64,000 nucleotides of DNA from Albifimbria verrucaria (GCA_020081605.1 JAHREC010000011.1:4960001-5024000); one strand, 5' to 3'. Positions 43,332-55,325 are shown, numbered from the stretch's first letter. Notes: generated by a model from the letters alone, not told the origin. Program-made: numbers and translations.

Positions 43332-46165
43332 ATGCTCCAACTATTGAGCAAAGCCACACTGATCTGTGGTTTTCTCACTGGCCTTGTTGTAGGTCAGGAC
43401 AACCTCGGGCTCGCCAATGGTTACATTGATATCGCAACAAGCAACTTCAAAGCCAGAATTGTGCGAAATGCTCAAGTGCTTGTTTCTTTGACACCTACAG
43501 GGAGTAGCTTTGACTTTCTTCCTGCGGATAAAATATCCAACCGCGCTCGTAATGGCGTATATCACTGGGGAGATATTACCTACAGATATCGACAAGCTGG
43601 TGCTACAAGTTGGACCAATGCCGATTCGGCAGCATCAAGACAGCCTATTACGGCTCTTAGTACTGGCGCTGGTGTTTACGCGAACTCCGATCTCAAACCG
43701 ACTCTTCCGAGTGGGCCTTTACAGGTGACTCGAGAATGGCTTGACGTGTCTGGAGACCTCGGTTTGCGGTTTACTATCAAGAATACCGGCACTTCCAGCG
43801 TAGAGATCGGCAGTCTTGGGTTTCCAGCCGAGTTCAATAGTATATTCACCAACCGCACTCCACTCAACATGCAGCGCCAGTGTTCTTTGTCCGATCCTTA
43901 CATAGGTATGGATGCTGGCCACATTCGCGTCACTCCAGTCAGCGGTGTCGGGGCTGCGCTTGTGGTTACTCCTCTCAACGGTACCCGAACTCCACTTGAG
44001 GCTTATCGTAATCTGAATGAGCCTGTGGTGGCAGACACTGGCTATGGGAGTCAAACTTTTGAGGGTCTCTATGAGTGGCAAGTGTATTCAAAGGCCTATG
44101 CCGACAGCGAATGGTCAGGCAAGACCCCATGGAACTCTGCTTCATCACGCATTATCGCTGCTGGCCAAACCCTTCAATTCGGTGTTCGATTTTCCCTTTC
44201 CAAGAATGGCATCCGGGGCTGGATGAGACGATCAGTAGTACAGGTACACCCGTTGCTGTAGGTGTACCAGGCTACATAATTCCTCGTGACTTGCCAGCAC
44301 AGCTCCTTATTCAAGGAGGCGGTTCAATAGCTAACATAACAGTTTCACCTGCAGGTGCCTTGGTCGTAAGTGGAGGCGAGGGTCGGAGATATATCTTGAC
44401 TCCTTCCAGCTCTGCCTGGGGCAGGGTTCGTCTGAGCGTCAATTACAGTGACAACAGAGTCCAGACTATTCATTATTACATCACCAAACCCAGTCAAGAT
44501 ACCCTAAGGGATTTGGGTAAATTCTTGACCACCTCTGCTTGGTTTAATAAGCCTGATGACCCATTCAAGCGCTCTCCTTCAGTCATGACATATGATATTG
44601 AGAAACGCGCTATCGTGGAGCAAGATTCTCGTGCGTGGGTAGCGGGTCTTAGCGACGAAGGTGGTGTAGGTGCCTATTTAGCAGCGATCGTTAAGCAAAC
44701 TATTCTGCCTAATGCTGCTGAAATCGCGAAACTAGAAACATTCGTCAACGACGTTATCTGGGGAGGGATCCAACGAAGTGATTTCGGCGTACGCAAGGCC
44801 CTCTTCTTCTATGAGCCATCCGCTGCCCCTGGTTACGCATACGATGGAACGATTAACTGGGGAAGCTGGACCTCTTGGAATAAAGCTGCATCGAGCACAG
44901 TTGACCGGGCATATAACTACGTGCATGTCGCTGCTGCGTATTGGTCCATGTATCGTGTCGCCCGTGCATACCCCGATACAGTCACTCGCCGTACATGGGA
45001 CTGGTACCTCAACCAGGCTTATCAAACTGCGGCCAGAATTAATAAAAACGATGTAGGCTACCGCGATGTTGGTCTCATGGGTGAGACTGTCTTCGGAGAG
45101 ATCTTACAAGATCTGAAACGCGAAGGGAAGAGCACAGAGGCTACATCATTGAAAGCATCATGCGCAGCCGTGCAACATTATGGAATTCACAAGAAATTCC
45201 GTACGGCAGTGAGATGGCATGGGATTCTACCGGACAGGAGGGCGTTTACTACTGGACAAGGTAAGAAATGACTGTTTCACGCATGTGTACTCTGGCTAAT
45301 CTACATCTAGATACTTTGGCTTCACAACCTCGGCCGAAAAGACAATCAATAGCGTTCTCGGATATACTCCCAATGTTCCTCATTGGGGATGGAACAGCAA
45401 TTCTCGCCGCTATTGGGACTTCATGTAACTAATATGCCCTGTCTTGTTCGTTCTTTATTCATGGCTAATCATCCTGCTAGTTATGGAGGAAAGCTGCGCC
45501 GAATTGAGCGGCAAATTCACCACTATGGCTCAGCACTCAACTCTCAGGTGTTGTTGAGAGCATTTCGCGATAAACCTACCGATTCCTACCTGCTCCGCAC
45601 GGGGCATGCAGGATCCAACGCCCCACTGTCCAACATCAACCAGGAGGGTTTCCCATCGGCAGCATTCCATTCATTTCCTAATACCCTTCAATGGGATGGC
45701 ATTACTGGTGACTATGGTCCAGGTTTCTTGGGCATGGCACTTGGAGCTGGTACCTACGTTTCTGAAGATAAAGACTTAGGTCTTACTGCATTTGGTGGAG
45801 TTATTTCCCAGAGCGGCGGTACTATCACTCTACGTCCTCGAGATGCTGTCCAACGAAGAGTTTTTATCGGCCCCTTGAAGTTGTTTGTCGAGGTCGATGC
45901 TGGCTTGATTCAAGAATTCTCCTACAAGTCTGATGGATCGAATGCAGTGCTAACAATTGCTCAGCAAAGTGGCGCACCTCTTGCGGCGAAGACAAATATT
46001 TGGGTGTCAAGCCCCTGGGGTGTGACTGGTTCAGGGCTACAGCATCTCGTGGTGGATGGTCTGTTCCACTTTCAGCGAGTGGAGTTACGTCCATCCAACT
46101 CTCACGTACGTGATCTGGCTTCAGCTGATGCTGGAAGTCCTACCAGACCCAAAGCTTATGAATAA
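43332..46165 (+). CDS. large secreted DUF5695-like protein, possible glycoside hydrolase (two frame breaks)
   Basis: Exons 43332-45260, 45311-45424 and 45481-46165, about 909 residues. The start at 43332 (MLQLLSKATLICGFLTGLVVGQ) gives a signal peptide; a longer frame from 43224 would bury it. The N-terminal half is beta-rich (ANGYIDIATSNFKARIVRNAQ..., KNTGTSSVEIGSLGFPAEF). The central part has many Trp/Tyr segments (NWGSWTSWNKAAS, AYNYVHVAAAYWSMYRVAR) suggesting an alpha/alpha-toroid glycosidase-like domain. The C-terminus is beta-rich again. I believe it is the fungal DUF5695 family, but I name it from recall of its general layout; function is unproven. Frame breaks: GGGG 44215-44218 and about 45156. 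Divergent pairing with GH43 and the shared CreA/XYR1-like elements support a role in plant polysaccharide use. Confidence 0.68.
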
Positions 46166-46616
46166 TTATCGGCTTTTGGCATGACCTCATTTTATGCTGA
46201 TAAGATGAATGTTAGCTAGTCTCAAATACATTGACATATTGTCTGGAAACTAGGGGTACAAATACAGAATTCATGCCAGGAATTGTAGTCATATGTTACA
46301 ATTAATGATGTATTTAGGACGGTTATGTAAACGAAGGGTGAACCCCACGAACACAATGTGCACAAGATGCTTATGTTCCCTTCAGTGCGCCTTGGGACGT
46401 CAGTAGAGGACATAAAATTTTGTATTGAATGCTATCTATAAATAGATAGAAATTCTAGCCCAGAATATCGTTCTTATCAACATACTACCCATATGTACTT
46501 CTCGAAGTAAAATTTGATGAGACATGTAGTAAGGCCCCGACCTGCCTCAAAAGTTGGCCCGATGACCAGCCTCCACTCGCTCAAAGGAAGGAAGAGGTGG
46601 GGTCACGGCACAGGCC
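46166..46616. other. intergenic with a 7-bp-stem inverted repeat
   Basis: 3' flank of the large secreted protein. CTATCTA (46432-46438) and TAGATAG (46443-46449) form a perfect short hairpin around TAAA. No gene. Confidence 0.4.
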
Positions 46617-46748
46617 TTAATGACAGGCTTTATAACAAGCAGTTTGCGTCGTGCCGCTGCATGAGGTCACACAAGAGAATTGCGCGGACAAAGGCCTTCT
46701 ACCAGCGCACGACGCGTTGCAACTATGACCCATCGCAATGACGCATTT
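46617..46748 (-). other. cysteine-rich continuation past the TAG of the small secreted peptide
   Basis: In the same frame as the peptide above, 43 codons contain seven cysteines, including three C-x3-C motifs (CNASC, CVTSC, CYKAC), and end at TAA 46617-46619. With the cysteine before the TAG this makes eight, an even number suited to four disulfides. The regular spacing is unlikely in non-coding DNA. Either the TAG is a real loss-of-function change, a C-to-T change or base-call error (CAG to TAG), or it is read through. I describe it as found and do not propose a restored product. Confidence 0.45.
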
Positions 46749-46971
46749 CTAGTAGTCGCCGCCAGGGCAGCGGGCCTCGATATGACCTCGAGCATCGATA
46801 TCAGCGGGGCTCTCGCCGCCTTGAGCAGGCGTTGGAACGGCCTGGGAGGCAACGGCCATAAGAGAGAGTGCGGTCAACTGTATTTGGGAAGTCAGAAGGG
46901 GCATTCCATTACAGCTTTGGAGCATGAAAATAAGGCAAACTGATTCAACGTACAAGTTGAGAGAGCTGCAT
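46749..46971 (-). CDS. small secreted peptide precursor, intron in the signal peptide
   Basis: Short gene with the layout of fungal small secreted proteins. Exon 1 (46954-46971) encodes six residues (MQLSQL); a 76 bp intron (46878-46953, GTACGT donor, ATACAG acceptor) joins it to exon 2 (46749-46877). The joined start is a textbook signal peptide ending at ALSLMAVASQA, followed by a short acidic propeptide-like stretch and one cysteine, then TAG: 48 residues. Reading on past this TAG in the same frame gives 43 codons with seven more cysteines before TAA at 46617-46619 (see the next entry). Without the splice, the second exon is still open from a Met at 46907 but the signal peptide is poorer. 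Role unknown; effector, antimicrobial or signalling peptide are all possible. Confidence 0.55.
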
Positions 46972-48665
46972 GTTTGCTTCTGGATTCGATGACACAGAAA
47001 TGTATGGCGATAACTGGTGAAGCACAAAGTGATGCAATTTTCTGATTGATTGAGAAGATGAATACTAGCGATGGTTTTCTAATTTGTGTGGGAGACAACA
47101 CACAGCTTATATACTCAAGATTCGTGTGATGTTGACTTGCCCCTGCCTCGCAGGCTAATGGGTTGTTCGTTTGCTGTACGCCATCGAACAGCGAGCCATA
47201 ATTCCAGCCACCCCTTTCCCTCCCATCGTGTTCTGATCAGACAAACTTGCTCAAATACTGCCGCTTACAAGGACGCCTGCCTTATTCCGAGATCATACTT
47301 GTCTGCATAGCACTTTGACCAGGGGACATTGATTGAGGTTAGGCATGATGCTTTTAACTGGATACTCCGCAGACAGAAATCTTCTTCTAGTCTAGTATCA
47401 GTTGATCAAATAGGTTAATATATATACAGTTGACTGTTTTACTGATGGATAGAGTAGTTGTGCGCGCAACCCTTCGCCAAGTAATGTTAAATAAGCCTCA
47501 CTTAGCCTTGCTGAAATAGACAGCTTCCTAGGTTTAGGCGAGCAATGGAGGAACTCAATAATGCATGTTGCCGGATACGGCTCAGTCGAACAGGGGAATA
47601 CAAAACGGAAATCTAACGCGCGCCCTTTAGCCAAGAGTTATGATGAGCACATTAATATCAGTACTTAACACCATCCTCACAAGGCGATTGCGTTGGCGCG
47701 GAAATCTAAGCAAATGGTGGCTATGGGCACATGTCGTGTCTCCTTAGCTTAATACGTGGTACAAGCTGCAGGTGAATGGCTCTCCTGTAAATACCGCAAG
47801 GAACTACAGAGGATTATGTTCCTGCTCCAACTTTCGGCCTCCTCAATAGGCCCACGTACATACTTTTAAGAAGGCGGGAGTGAAATGCTACATGATCTCG
47901 GTCTAGTTATAGGCAATACGCGCTCACGCCATCAGGGGTCTTGATAGTCCTAACACCAATAATAAGTATCATGCCAAGAAGACCAACTGGGCTTGGGGCA
48001 GGGACATCGATTGTTTCACAGGCTTGGCCACGCAATCACTGCTGTCCTCACTGGTGGCCGCGTCAAATCTACCAGCCTAGACCAGAGTAAGCTGAGCGGC
48101 CCAACAACACGCATACAGCTGAGAAGAGTTGGTAATAAACAACAGGAGCAAGCGAATTGAGACCGTGACAATCTCGAAGCCTTCCAAGCCAACCTCAATT
48201 GTACAATGAACACGAACAGAAGAAGCAGTTTCGGTTTTCTTTTTTCTTTTTTTCTTTTTCTTTGGCATGCTCATCCATCTTGTCGTCTCTACCACTGATT
48301 TGCCAATGATAGTAGCCGATATCCACATATTCCAATTCTGAACGATATGCTCAGCAGATAGCTCAAGAAAGAAAAAAGTTACAAAGACGACTTAGGGCAA
48401 TGTCCACTCCAGTGGGGTAGGAGACTGTTTCTTTACACTCACATACCACCCACGCAAGGTTCGCGGCCTCTCGAACCAGAAACAACCCAATAATTGATTA
48501 TTGTACGTATGATTAATCTATTGAAACTTCTGTTTAGTGTCTAATCAGTTCTTTTCTATACGCTAAACCTGACAATAAGCATAACCAATCTCCGAATAAC
48601 ATTGCTCCATGAACCTCCTCATGATTTTCGTAAATGGAGCGCGCTTCTATAATCTCTAGAGATCT
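46972..48665. other. 1.7 kb intergenic region with a pyrimidine tract
   Basis: A polypyrimidine tract (T with interspersed C) lies at about 48233-48264. Open frames at 47398-47634 and 48016-48328 lack motifs. Nothing else recognised. Confidence 0.5.
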
Positions 48666-49872
48666 TTAGCTCGTAGCTTGCTCATTTAAGTATTCTTCGC
48701 TGAACTTGTAATCGTTGTACCCTTCTTCGCTCATAACCAGATAGAAAGTGGCACGGTTGTAGGGGTTGAATTCTATGCCGTTCTTGAGCCTGTAGACAAA
48801 ATCAGGGTTGGCGAGGAACAATCGACCAAAAGCAATCATGACATCCCATTTCTTGTAGTGTTCTTCCACAGCCCAGACAGCACTCTGCGGCTTGTAGCCA
48901 CCAGCAACGATAACTGGCGAGGTATTATCCCAAGCCTCAAGAAGAAAATCCAAAGTTTTTCCTTGATTGATTTGCTTGTCGCCACGAACCAGCGCACCGG
49001 GATCTCCAGTTGCTTCGACAAGAGACATATACGCAAACTTGTACTCCATCTTCTTCAGCTCGTTCACAAGATAGGTGTACAACTCTTGTGCGTCAGCCTT
49101 CTCCGATCCTTGGAATCCGGCATATGGAGAAAATCGAAAGGCTGTCCTCTCTGCACCAATGGCATCGGCAACACTTCGAATCACTTCGAGTGTCAGGCGT
49201 GCCCGGTTCTCTATCGAGCCGCCCCATTTATCAGTTCGTGTGTTTGCCTTGTCTGAAAGGAATTGATCCAAGAGATAGCCATGTGCTGAATGAACTTCAA
49301 CACCATCTGCACCTGCGGCAACGGCTCTTTAGCGGTATCCACAAAGGCCTGAATTGTATCTTGTATCTCCTCTTCTGTCATAGCTTGTGGCACCTCCTTG
49401 ACGCCCTCGCTCTCCATAGGCACATTACTGCTCGAGCGGTACGGGAAACCACGCTCAGCCAGGTAAGTGGAGTCGGCAGCCCGTCCCAAGCCCCAAATTT
49501 GCTGAAAGAAGTAGGAACCCTTGGCGTGAACAGCGTCGGTAACCTTGCGCCAAGCCTTGACTTGTTGGTCACTGACTAGGCCAGGAATATGGCGCTGGCC
49601 CTCCTCAAAGTGTGATATAGCGGTAGCTTCGGAGATGACGAGAGTTCCGGGTATACAGGCACGGTCGCTATAGTACTTTGCCATAAAATCGAGAGGTGTG
49701 TGGTCCTTATCGGAACGGTTGCGAGTCAGAGGCGCCAGAACAACCCGGTGTTGTAGTTCCATATTCCCCACTTTCAACGGCTTGAAGAGCTTGGAGTCTC
49801 TAGGCAAGGGAGGTTTCCATCTTGCGATTGGAACGGCTCTGGCTGAGCTGGCATAGACTCTGCAGAAGGCAT
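48666..49872 (-). CDS. old yellow enzyme-type NADH:flavin oxidoreductase (one or two frame breaks)
   Basis: FMN-dependent ene-reductase, TIM barrel of family PF00724, reducing activated double bonds with NAD(P)H. Landmarks: SKLFKPLKVGNMELQHRVVLAPLTRNRSD, GTLVISEATAIS, KVTDAVHAKGSYFFQQIWGLGR, GVEVHSAHGYLLDQFLSD (flavin-binding), NRARLTLEVIRSVADAIG, FRFSPYAGFQGS, PVIVAGGYK and MIAFGRLFLANPDFVYRLKN. One base is missing near C 49325, which splits the protein between VDTAKEA and VAAGADGVEVHS. The start is uncertain: ATG 49872 (MPSAESMPAQPEP...) needs one more base before LPRDSKLF and gives 402 residues, while ATG 49930 stays in frame but adds an atypical N-terminus and gives 421. Single exon. No obvious pathway partner nearby. 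Confidence 0.85.
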
Positions 49873-51877
49873 CGTGATTGATTGGGCTGCGGCCAGTAAC
49901 ACGAGGATAGTTCTGAGTATACCTTGGCAAAAACTAACAGGTTGTGAATGATATGCGTTGAATAAGATGGAAGTCTTTTGGTAGGTGCAATTATCGAAGT
50001 TAAATAGTTCTGATAGATGAGTCGAAGAGGCTCCCCGTCAGATGTTCACAAACCAAGAAGCATATATATATATTGGGGCTCCTCGGTGATCCTCCGTGGG
50101 GTTTGGCAGCTTGACTAAGCCTTAAGAGAGGCCCTCTACTAACGCGTATCACGTATGTAGATAGGGCTGTATTGATCCGGGATAGCAGGGTTTGAATCAT
50201 GGCAGAAATATGGGTCTTGCAAATTTCTGCCCCTATACGTTCTGCATATCGTCATAAGCGATAGCAAGCCACGTGGAGCAGGTAGAAAAATCCAGAAACG
50301 CTCAAACCTTCGCAGGCGGACAGGCCGTGATGCTAGTTGTTTACAAAGCGCCCCGGGAGATGCCGCTATGGGTCGGATTCGTGTCAGACACCTTGACATC
50401 ATTGGCTGGAAAACCACCTTGTTTGGCTAGTTTACTCGAGCACTGCCACACAAAGCTTAGATCTGGCTGCAGTCATCTCGGGTTATCACAATGGATGCGG
50501 GGTATGATGTAAAACAGCCGACTCTAGTTAGATAATATGCCGACCGGGTCGGCTATGGAAGACTTGACGTGCTTACAGCTTGTTGGGTGTCGATTCATTT
50601 ACATTGGAATGGAAGTCACGCATTCGATGCGCTTCGTTACTCGGACGAGAAAAATGTGTGCGAATAAGGCGCACGATAATACCTGGGACAGACCACGGAG
50701 GAGACAAGTGGCACGTCAAAAAGCCCATTCGTAGTCAAGCTTAGAAGACAACATTTAGAATACAGAACCTGAATTATAAATAAAATGAAGCTGTCAAGAG
50801 CGGGTGTGACAGATGCACGATGTCGAGACATATGATGGATTTACGTGGCCTTTTGACCAACTTCTGGCATAACTAACGCTGTACTGCCTGCATTACGTTG
50901 AGGAGAGCAGCTTTGAAGCCCCACAAACCGTAAATCTGAGACTTGAGTGCATTTATAAAGCGATTCGAGTATTATATGCCGTGCTGCGTTAAGTAATAAT
51001 TGAGAGGCTAAAGAGTTGAGCGTCGAACAATGATGCAAAACTTCAGGTTTGCATCTCCAATATTTCCAATTTGTATTTGCATGCATCAACCCTCAGGGCT
51101 GCTTCCAGGCTGTTGATGCAAACCTTACTATCCGTTCAGCGGCATATATCAGGGATTTTTTATTCAATCATCATTAGTGAGATGGGAGGGTGGTACACCT
51201 GATTCATACGAGCTAGCTATTTGCTTGCTGCGCGGGACACATTAACGTTGTGATCTCAACACTGAATTATTTAGCCCTAGTTCATCAGAATCCACTGGAT
51301 TTGTAAGTAGCTTAAATTATCCTCATATGAATAAGATATGTATGCTTAGTGACAGTTCCTACAGAGTATAACGTGGTTGGTTCTTCCAATTCTAGAACTG
51401 CATTTTACATCCAGTGCTCCTCTGTGCACTCGAGCAGACGCAAATTCATACTAAGATCAAGCAATGAAGCTTATTATAGTCACGTAATTACATGTACTAT
51501 AGGACAGTACGGGTACATTGGATGATAATTATGTATTCAATAAGAGTTTTGCTGTACTTGGCCTTCACAATGCCAACTGGTCGACTTTGGTAGACCCTCA
51601 GTAGCCTATCCCACGGGATGGCGAATATGTAGTAAATTCGATTAGCACAACACACACAATTGGCTAATGCCTAATTAGTTGGCAACTACCTAGTTGATAG
51701 TGGTACGGCGGAACAAGTCCGGTTGACTAATTTTATGTAGTAGGCGGGACAGGGACAGGGGCGAAATGCTCACGAAAACCTCTAACCGCGGACCCCTAAT
51801 CTCACTCCATCTACAAATCACCTCAAGGGCAACAACTTTCAAGGAAAACGTCTACTTTTATCAACATATACGAGGTC
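49873..51877. other. 2 kb intergenic region, no gene recognised
   Basis: Divergent promoter space between the old yellow enzyme (-) and the ketosphinganine reductase (+). Several 60-90 codon frames (50000-51089) have no motif. The right 600 bp is AT-rich. Confidence 0.5.
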
Positions 51878-53026
51878 ATGGGTACATCTTGGTCCAAGAA
51901 CCATTTCGTCGTTGACGGCCGCGTGAGTTTTCTTTCATTTTCGTTCATGTTGCCCTCCTGCTTCCAGTACTCAATCACTGATTTCACTTACCTTTAACCA
52001 GACGGTTCTCATCACGGGAGGTTCCCGTGGTCTCGGCCTAAGCGCAGCTTGTCAGCTTGCGTCTATGGGTGCCAATGTCATTATTGTGGCTCGAGATGTG
52101 GACCAACTACAAGTGGCCCTTAAGCAAATTCAGAAAAGTGCCCGAACGCCCGCCGTCCAGCGCTTTCACCAAGTGCAAGCCGATGTCACCGCAGCCGCCG
52201 AATGTGCTCGAGTCGTGGCTGAGGCTATGACCTGGAATGATGGGGCTCCTCCTGATATTGTCTGGTGCTGCAGTGGGAGTGCCCATCCAACCCTATATAT
52301 CGACACACCTGTTGAGAAACTACAAGCGATGATGGATAGCAATTATTTCTCATGCGCCTACATGGCTCATGCTATCCTCAATGTTTGGCTGCGAGAGCCT
52401 TTGAATGCAGTTAAGACTCGAGTAAACAATGGTCATGAAGGACGTAGCGGTAAAGCACAGCCAACCCCATTGGCGCGTCATCTCATCTTCACCGCTTCTT
52501 TCGTCTCTTTTACAGCTTCGCCGGCTTTACGCCTTATGCACCGTCGAAGGCCGCTGTACGGTCATTGTCAGACTCACTCTCACAGGAAATGAACTTGTAT
52601 GCTGCAGCCAATCCCTCAGCACCCCGTGTGCGCCTGCACACAATTTTTCCGGCAACCATGCCCACAAAATCCCTCGATGAGGAGAATAGGGTAAAAACCG
52701 ACCTCACCAAGTCACTTGAGGAGGGAGATCAAGTTCTTGAGCCCGAAGAGTGCGCGCGCCGGAGCATTGCTGGCCTAGAGGCTGGCCAGGAGCTCATCGC
52801 CACATCCACTATTATCCGCTTGGTCAAGGCGTCCACCATGGGTGGTAGCATTCGCGGTGGATTTTTGACGGGATTAGTTGATACTCTGCTAGGTTGGATC
52901 GTCCTCGTCGTCATGGTTTACATTCGGTGGGAAATGGACATCAAAGTCGCTAGGTGGGGACGTGAGCACGGCGCCACGGGCATGATCCTTTCAAGCAAGG
53001 CAGCCTCAAAATCAAAAGACGTATAA
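51878..53026 (+). CDS. TSC10: 3-ketodihydrosphingosine reductase, SDR (one frame break)
   Basis: Second step of sphingolipid synthesis in the endoplasmic reticulum: NADPH-dependent reduction of 3-ketosphinganine to dihydrosphingosine. Exon 1 (51878-51922) encodes MGTSWSKNHFVVDGR; a 79 bp intron (51923-52001) precedes exon 2 (52002-53026). Motifs: TVLITGGSRGLGLSAA (cofactor), VARDVDQL, DIVWCCSGSAHP, and catalytic YAPSK in GFTPYAPSKAAVRSLSDSLSQEM. A hydrophobic C-terminal span (GWIVLVVMVYI) fits the membrane-bound reductase. One base is missing at TTTT 52508-52511, which hides the YAPSK half; with it the protein is 356 residues. Symbol given for the yeast family member. This is a housekeeping gene, expected to be intact in a living fungus, which supports the sequence-error explanation. 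Confidence 0.85.
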
Positions 53027-54247
53027 ACCTACTGATATACCGAGCCTAACAAGCGAACGGCTGTCGTGTATCGTGGCTGCGTAAGTTTCAGGGTATTTGA
53101 ACTTAACAGTACCGTGGTGATATGCGACAAAGAAGATGCAAGCCAACTTACTAGGCCATCGCTAGTAAACGACAAGAGACAATATTTCATGATGCGTTCC
53201 TCCTCAAGGAGCTGTCAGGTTGCTACACCAGTACCAGAGCTTGTACGTCGTCCTGATCCTTTGAAGACCAAATTATTCTTCCAAAACTTAGACCCGGCTT
53301 ACCCCAAATACACGTCACGGCATCCGGGGTTTCTTCAAAGAGGTACCCCGCTGCATCTTGATCCTGATGGCGTTAGCTGACGCAAGTCAGCAATAAAGCC
53401 TAGCCAGAGAATTTGCCGTGCACCGTCCGTCGGCATTTCGGTCATGCCCTTTTATGGTAATAGTATAAATTTAGTATGTTAGTCCGAATCATTTGATAGA
53501 GTGCGAAATAAGACGTGAACCCTATTCGGCTTGTTCCTTAATCAAAATAGACTTTCAAATACCTGTATCCAATATAGCTTATTGCCTTACACATTTTTCA
53601 TGAAAACTAATTGATACTGCTCCACGACGGTCGTCATGGTATCCTCGATCAACACTTCGGAGAATCATGAAATAGAAGAAGCCCCAAATTAACACATGAG
53701 AAGACCTGAAGCTTTTGCGACCCATTAATAAACCCAGATCTTGAACGGCTTTCAAGAACTACAAACAGAAATGGACTTCAGAGCAGTGATATACTGCACA
53801 ACCTACGCGGTGGTGAAAGGAATTGAATGAGAAGAAGAGGCGATGTGAGCTTGGCACAGGGGTACATCGTCATAAGATGACTATATTTAGCACGGATATA
53901 CTAGGTACCTAACTATGCAATGAGATTTTGTCTCAGCTCCAGCTCCCCACTAATCACACAGGCTAGGATTGTGGTAAGCTTAAGATTATCATCCAAATAC
54001 GGGAGGCTACACGAGGAAAAGAAGGATAATGTCTCCGATAACATTTGTACTAGCCGATCGATTCAATCTAATATAAGATAGTCTTGTCCTTTCGACTATG
54101 TAGTCGCTTTGAACTATTGTATCCAACGCATTCTTTTTATTCTTGTCTCTCATTAACACATTCTTAACACATTTTCATTCACTAAGACGTCTGGAAACGT
54201 CTTTTCACTTCTTGTATTTCTATCATTGTCTTGTACCGCTCGTTACT
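53027..54247. other. intergenic, no gene recognised
   Basis: A 104-codon frame at 53066-53380 follows the reductase but has no motif. The remainder is promoter space of the LPMO-like gene, with a pyrimidine-rich leader near 54120-54240. Confidence 0.45.
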
Positions 54248-55325
54248 ATGTTCAGCAAAGCTATTGCATACGCAAGCCTGACATCCACAGCTGTGGCTTG
54301 GGTGTCGCTGATCAAGCCTGTGCCATTTGTTCAAGATGGAGGCCAAGTCTGGACAAACAAACCACTGGAACTTGATGGGTCCGACTTTCCTTGCCATGGT
54401 GTGAGCTACACCGTTGATAAGCTCAATGTATACGAGGCTGGAAGTCGTGAAGGGCTGCACCTAAAGGGTTCATCAGTTATGGGAGGTGGCTCTTGTCAAA
54501 TATCTATCACTACTGACCTTAACCCTACCAAAGCATCCGTATGGAAGGTCATCAAGTCCATTGAGGGTGGTTGTCCTGCTCGAGACACTTCGGGCAATCT
54601 CCTGATGTGAATGACATGGAGTGGCCTCTTTCTGATATTTACAATTTCACCATTCCTGATGTTGCATCTGGCCGATACACTCTCGCATGGACCTGGTTCA
54701 ACAAGGTTGCGCAGCGCCAAATGCATATGGATTGTGCGCCAATTGAGATTACCGGCGGTGCTGGTTCAGTCCAATTGGAAAGCCTTCCAGATATGTTTGT
54801 CGCCAACATGATGGAATACAAAGATTGTATGAATATGGAGGGAACCGATCTCCTTTTCCCGGAGCCCGGTGCTGATTTAGATCAGCTCAACGGTGCCACA
54901 ACAGCCTTTGCTGCGGCTTTTGGAACTGAATGCACTGGTACTCCGATTCCCGACATTCCAGTCGACGACATTCCTTCTGTAACTACTCACGACATCACAC
55001 CCACGGTGGTCCCACTGCCCCTAAGATTGGGCCGATTAGTGATGTTGTGTCTGATCCCGTCGATCAGCCTATCATTGATGAAGTTACGACAGAAGTCGAC
55101 GTTCCTGAGGGCATCCCTTTGTACCCGGGAGTCACTAAGGTCTACAAATACTCTCCACGCACTCCCTGCCCTGAGGCTTCGGAGAAACCCTTCAACTGTA
55201 TTGATGGTCTTACCTACCAGCTATGTGATGATGGGGCCTGGACAGATATCATGCCCGTCACTAATGGCTGGGTTTGCTTCGCCGGTCAAGCCGTTCAATT
55301 GGCACAGCAGCCTGCAAAAATTTAA
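54248..55325 (+). CDS. secreted LPMO-like protein without copper ligands, with C-terminal Cys module (two frame breaks)
   Basis: The signal peptide (MFSKAIAYASLTSTAVA) is followed by a domain that resembles the fungal AA11/AA9-like immunoglobulin fold: GSDFPCHG, MGGGSCQISITTDLNP, W(K)VIKSIEGGCPA, IYNFTIPDVASGRYTLAWTWFNKVAQRQMHMDCAPIEI. Copper enzymes of this fold need a histidine directly after signal cleavage and a second one in the xHxGGSCQ loop; here these positions are Trp (AVA/WVSLIKP) and Met. So it is probably a non-catalytic relative that binds polysaccharide or has another role. A Pro/Thr/Asp linker leads to a tail with four cysteines (CPEAS...FNC...YQLC...WVC) like the chitin-binding X278 module of AA11 proteins; this last identification is tentative. 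Frame breaks: CC 54601-54602 and CCC 55011-55013. 359 residues. Confidence 0.68.

Noticed and set aside
46432..46449. CTATCTA/TAGATAG hairpin as a terminator
   Set aside because: Rho-independent-type hairpins do not terminate RNA polymerase II; the stem is short and AT-rich.
53066..53380. 104-codon open frame after the ketosphinganine reductase
   Set aside because: No motif or signal peptide; likely 3' flanking sequence.
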